Translations under genes and position numbers: made by a program
Notes under the pieces: model-generated
The model's database searches: none
What the model saw: only the letters and a program-made list of their open reading frames with translations
What the model was told of the DNA's origin: nothing
From: JADCRZ01 sp037718865
Lineage (GTDB): Bacteria; Bacteroidota; Bacteroidia; Chitinophagales; Chitinophagaceae
Assembly: GCA_037718865.1 (NCBI GenBank)
Contig: JBBJMP010000003.1
Coordinates: forward strand, 248,001-312,000
DNA: 64,000 nt
Reading direction: 5' to 3'
Shown: piece after piece, positions 58,094 through 64,000 of the stretch
Numbering within the stretch: the stretch's first letter is position 1
Layout: every line of letters begins with the position of its first letter

Positions 58094-58318
58094 ATGCATC
58101 ATCCGATATTACAATCTCCTTTACAGCAACTTGAATTGTCTGAAAGCTTTAAAGAAATGGCATACCGCCATGGTTTTAATACACTTACAGATATACTCAA
58201 TTGGCCGGTAAATGTATTATTGATGCATGATGGGTTTACCTACCACCATTACCAGGAATTAAGGAGCTTACTTACAAACATTGACGAGATTCATTTGCTT
58301 AAAACCACCGGTTCATAA
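58094..58318 (+). CDS. Small RNA-polymerase-alpha-CTD-like protein, 74 aa
   Basis: Short helical protein with MHHPILQSPLQQLELSESFK, AYRHGFNTLTDILNWPVNVL and YHHYQELRSLLTNIDEIHLL. The helix-hairpin-helix spacing (FNTLTDILNWP) resembles the C-terminal domain of RNA polymerase alpha. This kind of small gene is common beside regulators in Bacteroidota mobile elements. ATG 58094 is chosen because the upstream TTG lies in the promoter box. Its 3' end overlaps the convergent 382-aa gene by 6 bp. Confidence 0.65.
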   Translation: MHHPILQSPLQQLELSESFKEMAYRHGFNTLTDILNWPVNVLLMHDGFTYHHYQELRSLLTNIDEIHLLKTTGS

Positions 58319-59461
58319 CTTGTTTAAGATATTAATCCACCGGAACAAAATATCCTTAACCGCAGTTATTGTCCCCCTGTCCGGATTATGATATTTGGTT
58401 TCTAAACTGCCAAAAGCAATGTTTTCTGTTTGTAATGTGGTAACTGTTCTCACTGCAATACGCAAAACATGGGCTACTACCCGGTTTGTTATAATCTTAT
58501 CTACAACCATGAGTCTTAATAACAATGCAAGTTTTGCAACAGATAGAGAAGTATGAATTTTATCTTCCGGTTCAATCTGGTTTTTTGATGGTGTTTCCGG
58601 TACTGAATCATTTTCCAGGAACTTAATTTCTTCTTCAATCCATTGATTCACTTGCTCTTTGAGCGAAGGCATGCTGGCAGAGAACTGATAATTAAGCCTT
58701 GTTCTTAACTGGTTTATGGTCTTTTGCTCAAAACGTAAGGCGGCAATCCTTTCTTTTTTTGTATTTAAAAGTTCCGAAATGGATTTCAATTTTTCGTACA
58801 GGTAAGCAACGTAATCATCATCATTAAAGTTGAAGTAAAATAAAACTTCGCGGATAGACATTTCAGATGCTAATGCATCATCCGTTAACAATTCATTCAT
58901 TAAATCTTTCTGATAAACCACTTCATTATAGGTCAACACAGCTTTCTGGTTTAAGCAGAACTTATTAAAATTATTCACCAGGATATTCTTCAAATTACAT
59001 TCGATAGCCTGATTGCCTTTTAAGGCATCTTGTAATAATTCCAATTGTCTACATATCTCTTTAACGGAAATCATGCGATACCCATGAGGAACCTTTTCAT
59101 TACGGTCAAAATAGTTCCCGAAAAAATCTTCTATAAAGTTTAGAGTAGATTCGAGATGCTGGCTAATGGAATTATACAGGAATATTACTGACTCGCTCAA
59201 ATCCATCTCTTGCTTGTAATTATAAAGTTTATTTAGAAGCCGTATCAGCATAGCCTGATTCACTTGCACATAGAGCTGTTTATCCCTCATCTTAGGCTTA
59301 TTAACTATATCCTCAATGAGCAAGGATTGAACTTTCCCCCGCTCAACTTCCGATTCGAAAATGAGCAGTTGAATGGATTCGTCTGTAAGTGCAATCAGAT
59401 TATCACTTGATGGGTGAAATGTGGTAATAAGCGTATCCCACTTATACAAGAGGATGGGCAT
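58313..59461 (-). CDS. Conjugative-element protein, possibly RteC-like, 382 aa
   Basis: Helix-rich cytoplasmic protein not firmly recognised. The C-terminal pattern (SVAKLALLLRLMVVDKIITN; FGSLETKYHNPDRGTITAVK; DILFRWINILNKL) recalls RteC, the regulator of excision and transfer in Bacteroides elements, but the similarity is weak. The N-terminus (LITTFHPSSDNLIALTDES) and middle (SIREVLFYFNFNDDDYVAYL) are not diagnostic. A 234-bp fragment of this gene lies at 27057-27290. Position next to regulators and the tra operon supports a regulatory role. Confidence 0.6.
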   Translation of the reverse strand: MPILLYKWDTLITTFHPSSDNLIALTDESIQLLIFESEVERGKVQSLLIEDIVNKPKMRDKQLYVQVNQAMLIRLLNKLYNYKQEMDLSESVIFLYNSISQHLESTLNFIEDFFGNYFDRNEKVPHGYRMISVKEICRQLELLQDALKGNQAIECNLKNILVNNFNKFCLNQKAVLTYNEVVYQKDLMNELLTDDALASEMSIREVLFYFNFNDDDYVAYLYEKLKSISELLNTKKERIAALRFEQKTINQLRTRLNYQFSASMPSLKEQVNQWIEEEIKFLENDSVPETPSKNQIEPEDKIHTSLSVAKLALLLRLMVVDKIITNRVVAHVLRIAVRTVTTLQTENIAFGSLETKYHNPDRGTITAVKDILFRWINILNKL

Positions 59462-59930
59462 ATGTCTGGATTTACTAAGTAATGGAAACCTGTATACCAG
59501 TTTCTATACGTAACCTATATCGGTTTCTTTGATTCCAATATAATTTTGCATACCAATAAGCCATTGGTTCACAGGTAATATCGTGAAATTTGAAGGTCGG
59601 ATTGGTGTTGAATTAAAAAGAATGGTTCTGCCCTTTAATTAAAACGAACTTTTTTGCTCTGACTTAGGTAGTTAGAAGGATTAAGAAAGTATGTATGTAC
59701 AAAGATGGGTCCTGTTCCAGAATAAACGCATAAGCGATTCATACTATTTTCATACGTAATAATGCGTATTTTTAAGAGATATTGGAATATCCACTTGATT
59801 AATAGGTGGCATTTAGCGGCCATTCAGTCCTTTCCATGTGTGAGCACATTCTTCTCACTAAAACAGCGTAAGGCCCTTTTGAAGTAATGGCGCGCAGTCA
59901 TGTAGTCTCTAAATTGATTGGGATATCAAA
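59462..59930. other. Spacer between the RteC-like gene and the second XRE gene
   Basis: No gene supported. It should contain the promoter of the 382-aa gene; frames present are short and of poor composition. Confidence 0.5.
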
Positions 59931-60149
59931 TTACTGGAAATCAAGTAAATCTTTAGCGGGAATGCTGAGCGCGGAAGCAATTTGTTGTAGGTAAAATGCT
60001 GTAGGATTCATACGGCCCTTTTCCAGCCGCTGGATGCTTTGCCTATCCTTATCACATAAAGAAGCCAGTTCTGATTGATTAAGTCCGGCCTGAATGCGTT
60101 TATGGGCAATATGGGCGCCCAATTTGATAAGGTACTCCGCTTTAGTCAC
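59931..60149 (-). CDS. XRE-family transcriptional regulator, 72 aa
   Basis: Single HTH_3 domain: AHIAHKRIQAGLNQSELASL, CDKDRQSIQRLEKGRMNPT (recognition helix RQSIQRLEKG) and YLQQIASALSIPAKDLLDF. Divergent from the lipoprotein gene. A perfect 9-bp palindrome lies 30 bp upstream of its start, between the two genes. Confidence 0.92.
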   Translation of the reverse strand: MTKAEYLIKLGAHIAHKRIQAGLNQSELASLCDKDRQSIQRLEKGRMNPTAFYLQQIASALSIPAKDLLDFQ

Positions 60150-60178
60150 TGCGCAAGAAAACGCATAAAAATATCTTT

Positions 60179-60202
60179 TATGACAACGGATATGTTGTCA
60201 TA
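60179..60202. promoter_or_regulatory. Palindromic operator between XRE and lipoprotein genes
   Basis: TATGACAAC, GGATAT spacer, GTTGTCATA: a perfect inverted repeat in the 83-bp divergent region. The sequence TATATTG right after it could be the lipoprotein -7 box, so repressor binding would block the promoter. Confidence 0.65.
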
Positions 60203-60232
60203 TATTGCATTCTAAACAAAGCACTTATTATT

Positions 60233-60868
60233 ATGAAGTACACAATTTTTTTAGGCCTAGTCCTATTAATGGGATGTAACCGCCCTGCAACTGAAAAAAT
60301 TATCCCACAAAACTCAACCCTGACGGCAGTGTATGCAGCCTATAATCTGAAGGAGGACACACCGGACACACCAGACATTATAGCTTTAAGGAATGCGCTA
60401 TCAGGGAAAATCTACTCGCAAATCAAAGATGGTCTGGATTTCGAAAAAGTGCAATTGCTTTCGTCCGACCAGGATGATTTCCTGATTTACATTGTGGCAT
60501 TTAAGCAGGAAAACAAATTTTATGCTGTAAAGGCCATTAACCGGAAAACACTGACTTTACTCGACGAAGTGCTTTATTCCGGCAGAATGCAGGATGATAG
60601 AAACGGAACAATCGGGATATTGAAGAATGACGAAGCTTTACAGATTAATTTTATTAATGGTAAAAGAACAATAAAAAGTTTAACCGAAAATGAATATAAA
60701 GTGCATTTCGCGGGATTTTGTCAGAGAGAGGCGGGGCAAAGCTTCGGGGATTGCTTCAGGCATGAAAGCGATGAGTTTTGTGATTCATTTGTCTCTTGCG
60801 TAGCTTTGGCAACACAACCGCAAGTATCTATTTTGATTGGCATTGCCTGTAGCTGTAATGCTGGATGA
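60233..60868 (+). CDS. Lipoprotein with cysteine-rich C-terminus, 211 aa
   Basis: Lipobox LLMGC with lipidated Cys15 after a short signal peptide, so membrane-anchored outside the cytoplasm. The middle (FLIYIVAFKQENKFYAVKAI) is beta-rich. The last 50 residues carry six cysteines (FCQREAGQSFGDCF, DEFCDSFVSC, ACSCNAG) and end in a small hydrophobic tail (VSILIGIACSCNAG), like a disulfide-bonded module or a peptide precursor. Function unknown. It is followed by a small membrane protein, and both precede a strong terminator. Confidence 0.8.
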   Translation: MKYTIFLGLVLLMGCNRPATEKIIPQNSTLTAVYAAYNLKEDTPDTPDIIALRNALSGKIYSQIKDGLDFEKVQLLSSDQDDFLIYIVAFKQENKFYAVKAINRKTLTLLDEVLYSGRMQDDRNGTIGILKNDEALQINFINGKRTIKSLTENEYKVHFAGFCQREAGQSFGDCFRHESDEFCDSFVSCVALATQPQVSILIGIACSCNAG

Positions 60869-60893
60869 TATTTACCAATTAAAATATTTTAAT

Positions 60894-61091
60894 ATGAAAA
60901 GAAATACAGGAATAATTTTATTGTTAATATCCATCGTCATAACGGCTATTGGCAGCGTGTTCAAAATCATGAACCAATTTAACCTATCGGAAGCCTTTCT
61001 TTGGATAGGAATGGTCATGTTTGTTATTGCAATTGGAATGATAATATACAGATTAATAAAACCCATTCATACTAATCGCAAAAGTGTATAA
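60894..61091 (+). CDS. Small membrane protein with two helices, 65 aa
   Basis: MKRNTGIILLLISIVITAIG and AFLWIGMVMFVIAIGMIIYR are two membrane-spanning helices joined by a short polar loop (FKIMNQFNLSE). The ATG at 60894 is chosen over upstream starts that would overlap the lipoprotein coding end in another frame. It is probably co-transcribed with the lipoprotein (25-bp gap) and may be its partner or immunity factor; the latter is speculation. Confidence 0.65.
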   Translation: MKRNTGIILLLISIVITAIGSVFKIMNQFNLSEAFLWIGMVMFVIAIGMIIYRLIKPIHTNRKSV

Positions 61092-61127
61092 TGAATGATT
61101 TCTACGCTATGATCTTAAACTTTATAA

Positions 61128-61157
61128 AACCCCTGTGTCAACGCAGGGGTTTTGTAT
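61128..61157 (+). terminator. Strong rho-independent terminator
   Basis: Perfect 8-bp stem AACCCCTG / CAGGGGTT with an 8-nt loop, followed by TTGTATTAT. It ends the lipoprotein operon. Confidence 0.9.
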
Positions 61158-61284
61158 TATAGTTTACCTGATAACTGGTCCGCCTCTTTGAGAAGATTAC
61201 GAAAGCATTCCGCCTGCTGGTTTTGTATAGAATAAACCATCTGGCTCCCGTACTATATAAATAGCTTCCACTATTGATTAACCA
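61158..61284. other. Short spacer after the terminator
   Basis: No gene; separates the terminator from the convergent kinase gene end. Confidence 0.5.
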
Positions 61285-63477
61285 CTAACATCCCAGCTTG
61301 TTTATTAATTCTATCTTATTGGAAACCTGAACTTTTTCAAATATATTTTGGGCGTGTTTTGTTACCGTCCGTTCCGAGATAAATAAGGTTTCTCCAATAT
61401 CTTTATATTTATTTCCTTCACATATTAATTTCGCAATATCCTTCTCTCGTGAAGTCAAATTGTAAAGCTGGCAGTTTTGATCAAAATTGTTTGAAATAAT
61501 TGGTGATTTAAAATTTTCAGACGCACTTAAGGCATTAAAAGCTGTGGTTAGCGCAGCCTTTTTTTGTTTGCCCGCATTTGCTAATATAGATTCTATTTTT
61601 TTATTTAACTCATCAATTGAAAACGGTTTTTGAATAAAGTCAATTGCTCCTAATTTCAAACCCTGAAGCTTATCAGACCTGGTTGATTTTGCAGAGAGAA
61701 ATATGAAAGGGATATGATTATAAACAGGATCATTAGAAATAATCTTCGCAAAAGTATACCCATCCATTTTATCCATCATAATATCAGAAATAATTAAATT
61801 TGGCTGTACTGCACGACTTTTCAATTTTATTAAAGCTTCATTTCCATTCAAAGCAGCAACTACGTTATAGTTCCCTTGTAATTTTTTAATAAGATAGTTA
61901 ACCATGGCAATATTATCTTCCAGAATTAGAATTGTCTCCTTCCTCTCATCAAAGTCACTTTGTTTTACATCGATATCTTCTATGTTACCCCGTCCTTTGC
62001 TACTAATAATTACATCTGATGATATGGACTCATTTGCAGATAGTATGTGCTTATCAAGTACAACAGTAATTTTAGTACCGGGTGCAATTTTAGGATCACT
62101 ATCGATACGTACTTCTCCTTTCAATTCCTGTATAATTTTTTTTACAATAGGTAATCCAAGGCCCATGCCTTGAGTGCTGCCTTTTTGATTGGCTATTTGA
62201 TAATATGGTTCAAAAACCTTTTTATGCATTTCAGGTGGGATGCCGATACCACAGTCTCTAACGGAAAAAATGTTTTTGCCTTTATGGCTTTCCAATGAAA
62301 TTTCTATCACGCAGTCATTTTCGGAATACTTGATGGCATTTTCAATAAGGTTATTTATCGTTCGATTGATGGCAACTGGATCAGCTTTTACTAATACATT
62401 GTCTTCAATGAAATCATTTAATACAATTTTCCTTTTCTTTGAAAATTCCTTAAACAAGATCAAGTTGTCTTTAAGTATTTCGCTAAAATTTGAAATCAAA
62501 TCATGATTATAGATCGCAATGCCTTTATTAAACCGTTCAAGGTCAAAAAAATTAATTATATCTGTAGAAAGCTTATCAAGATTTTTCTTAATGATAGTTA
62601 TTTCTTCAGAAGCTTCCGTTTTATTAATATACTCTTCTAAATAATTATTTATTAAAGTAAGGGGTGTTTTTGTTTCATGAGCAAGATTGACAAAGGTGTT
62701 CGTTTTTTGCTCATTAATTCTTTCTAATTCCCTGGTTCTTTTATGAACCTCATTTTTTAAACTTGAATTCCAATTCAATAATTGCTGCTCCGACTCTATA
62801 AGCCTGTGATGTTCTTCCCTTGATTCCTTTATGTGTCGTTTTACATGTAGCCCTAGTAACATTAGAAATCCAGCGTTAGTAACCGAGGCCTCCACAACCT
62901 GGCTCCAATTGAAATAGACTATAATAGGTAGTAAGACCCAAGAACTAAGGCTAAAAAAAAGAATGGCTAATTCTTCTTTAAACTTTATCGTACTCAAATT
63001 ATTAGAATATTTAAATTTTATTGCATTTACAAGGGAAGTGATAACCCATAAGGCATAGATCATCGGAAGAATAAGGACATTCTTCGCAATTTCCAGATTA
63101 TTTGAGATTGCATACGCTGCTACAAATACAAAGTAGGGCATAATTAAAAACATGTAAACGCCCCTATAAGCATGAAACTTCATTTTTTTTAAATCAAAGG
63201 CTTTGTAAACATAGAATGGAAACCAACAGGGCGTTATGTAACCAGCCGCATAAGCAATAATGTTTTGAAGAAAAACACTACCAGGCAAATTTTGATCAGG
63301 CAGAAATCCACTTGCGACATTATAACATAGTAATAAAAAGATAAGCACTATATTAAGCGAAGCAGTATTATCATCCGGTCTGGCAGCTCTGTAAATGAGC
63401 AAATAAAATAAAATTACTATTTCAATGCACACAAACATGAAAGTTACAATGTGCATTTGGGTCCCAGAAAGTAGCAT
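61285..63477 (-). CDS. Hybrid histidine kinase with receiver and LuxR-type output, 730 aa
   Basis: One-protein two-component system. The N-terminus has about seven hydrophobic segments (residues 5-215), a membrane sensor of 7TM type. A coiled linker leads to the HisKA helix NLAHETKTPLTLINNYLEEY with phosphoacceptor H267. The HATPase domain has NLIENAIKYSEND, VRDCGIGIP and MGLGLPIVKKII. The receiver domain has ILILEDN, LIISDIMMDKMDGY with phosphoacceptor D565, FLSAKS and QKPFS. The C-terminal LuxR helix-turn-helix reads LTSREKDIAKLICEGNKYKD then TVTKHAQNIFEKVQVSNKIE. It can therefore sense, relay and act on DNA. Signal and targets unknown. Confidence 0.95.
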   Translation of the reverse strand: MLLSGTQMHIVTFMFVCIEIVILFYLLIYRAARPDDNTASLNIVLIFLLLCYNVASGFLPDQNLPGSVFLQNIIAYAAGYITPCWFPFYVYKAFDLKKMKFHAYRGVYMFLIMPYFVFVAAYAISNNLEIAKNVLILPMIYALWVITSLVNAIKFKYSNNLSTIKFKEELAILFFSLSSWVLLPIIVYFNWSQVVEASVTNAGFLMLLGLHVKRHIKESREEHHRLIESEQQLLNWNSSLKNEVHKRTRELERINEQKTNTFVNLAHETKTPLTLINNYLEEYINKTEASEEITIIKKNLDKLSTDIINFFDLERFNKGIAIYNHDLISNFSEILKDNLILFKEFSKKRKIVLNDFIEDNVLVKADPVAINRTINNLIENAIKYSENDCVIEISLESHKGKNIFSVRDCGIGIPPEMHKKVFEPYYQIANQKGSTQGMGLGLPIVKKIIQELKGEVRIDSDPKIAPGTKITVVLDKHILSANESISSDVIISSKGRGNIEDIDVKQSDFDERKETILILEDNIAMVNYLIKKLQGNYNVVAALNGNEALIKLKSRAVQPNLIISDIMMDKMDGYTFAKIISNDPVYNHIPFIFLSAKSTRSDKLQGLKLGAIDFIQKPFSIDELNKKIESILANAGKQKKAALTTAFNALSASENFKSPIISNNFDQNCQLYNLTSREKDIAKLICEGNKYKDIGETLFISERTVTKHAQNIFEKVQVSNKIELINKLGC

Positions 63478-63493
63478 ATAAATGGCTTTTTTA

Positions 63494-64000
63494 TCAATCT
63501 CTCTTCATAAAAATTAATTTATAACCCAGATCAAGCTCATTGTATATTTTAAAACCGAATTTCTCGTACCAAGGAATGTTTTTTAACTCTGAAGTTTCAA
63601 GATAGACCGGCCTTTGCTTTGTATAGCTCTCTTTTAATACTTCCTTCAGTAAGGAACTTCCAATCCCCATATTTTGTTCCTCTGCATCAACACCTATGTA
63701 CCATAGATAATAAATCAATCCTTTTGGATGTAATCTTTTGACCTTTGCCTCCCGCTCCATCGCCTTTTTAATATTTGATATACCCATACTTGAAGTAATT
63801 AACTTCATATCTAATAATATTGATTTGATGCTTGTTTTTTTCTTATCCGGTAATAAAATCAAAGCGCAGGCCTTTTTATCATCAGACAGGAAAACATGCC
63901 CAAACATATGGCAGAGTTCAAAAGAATAATCCATTAAATTTCTTATTCGCTCCATCCTTTTCCCATCTTGTTGTATAATATAATTTACACTCTTATTTTC
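63494..64000 (-). CDS. GNAT acetyltransferase, 5' end outside the window
   Basis: N-acetyltransferase fold with acetyl-CoA-binding motif IGVDAEEQNMGIGSSLLKEVL (Q/GxGxG/A type) and the final YLETSELKNIPWYEKFGFKI. The small-substrate type is not known. The first in-frame ATG (63955) gives MERIRNLMDYSF, but the frame stays open to the window edge. The residues before it (NKSVNYIIQQDGKR) match what I expect of this family, so the gene probably starts beyond 64000. It lies 17 bp upstream of the kinase gene on the same strand. Confidence 0.85.
   Translation of the reverse strand, partial: ENKSVNYIIQQDGKRMERIRNLMDYSFELCHMFGHVFLSDDKKACALILLPDKKKTSIKSILLDMKLITSSMGISNIKKAMEREAKVKRLHPKGLIYYLWYIGVDAEEQNMGIGSSLLKEVLKESYTKQRPVYLETSELKNIPWYEKFGFKIYNELDLGYKLIFMKRD

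Noticed and set aside
59635..59823. 62-codon - strand frame between the RteC-like and XRE genes
   Set aside because: Low-complexity AT-rich composition, no similarity, no ribosome binding signal.

Overview
The window looks like an accessory region of a Bacteroidota chromosome, probably Chitinophagaceae or Sphingobacteriia. This rests on the Bacteroidota-type conjugation genes (TraE to TraN order), integrases with the TGFAYIDV signature, weak Shine-Dalgarno signals, a TAnnTTTG-type -7 box and AT-rich spacers. Almost everything here is mobile or recently acquired. No rRNA, complete tRNA or core metabolic gene was recognised.

Region 1 (1-17.4 kb) holds tandem copies of one small integrative element. 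The unit reads: GNAT-type acetyltransferase gene and a 61-aa gene (+), terminator, large primase-helicase of the TOTE conflict-system type (-), tyrosine recombinase (-). The middle unit (about 10259-16619) is intact and lies between short direct repeats that match the 3' end of a tRNA, probably tRNA-Asp. The left unit is wrecked: its acetyltransferase has a frameshift and is cut by a two-gene insertion sequence, its primase-helicase is in three fragments with lost motif residues, and its integrase is split by an IS3-family element and also frameshifted. A 181-bp MITE with an 8-bp target duplication sits beside it. The third unit survives only as a 0.7-kb start, cut by an IS21-family remnant.

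Region 2 (18.1-41.3 kb) carries five giant genes on the + strand with more even base composition than their AT-rich surroundings. They encode a PcRGLX/YetA-like protein (1205 aa), an unrecognised 1044-aa protein with a membrane hairpin, and, after 2.9 kb of decayed DNA, a translationally coupled trio of 1947, 1170 and 1375 aa. The last of the trio has two phospholipase D HKD-type motifs. None has a clear signal peptide. This is the best candidate in the window for an undescribed system. The decayed stretch contains the 3' end of a group II intron (domains 5 and 6) fused to a fragment of a gene whose full copy lies at 58.3-59.5 kb.

Region 3 (41.4-43.0 kb) is a complete insertion sequence with inverted ends and a 4-bp target duplication.

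Region 4 (43.5-55.8 kb, - strand) is a conjugation operon: a membrane protein, TraE, TraF, TraG (VirB4 ATPase), three TraI-like periplasmic proteins, TraJ, TraK, a TraL-position protein, TraM, TraN, then a DUF3945 protein, a small winged-helix-like protein and an excisionase-type HTH protein. TraA-D, a relaxase, a coupling protein and TraO-Q are not in the window.

Region 5 (56.2-64 kb) holds a DUF3644/HEPN-type protein, two XRE repressors each next to a perfect palindrome, a possible RteC-like protein, a cysteine-rich lipoprotein with a small membrane partner, a hybrid histidine kinase with receiver and LuxR output, and an acetyltransferase cut by the window edge.
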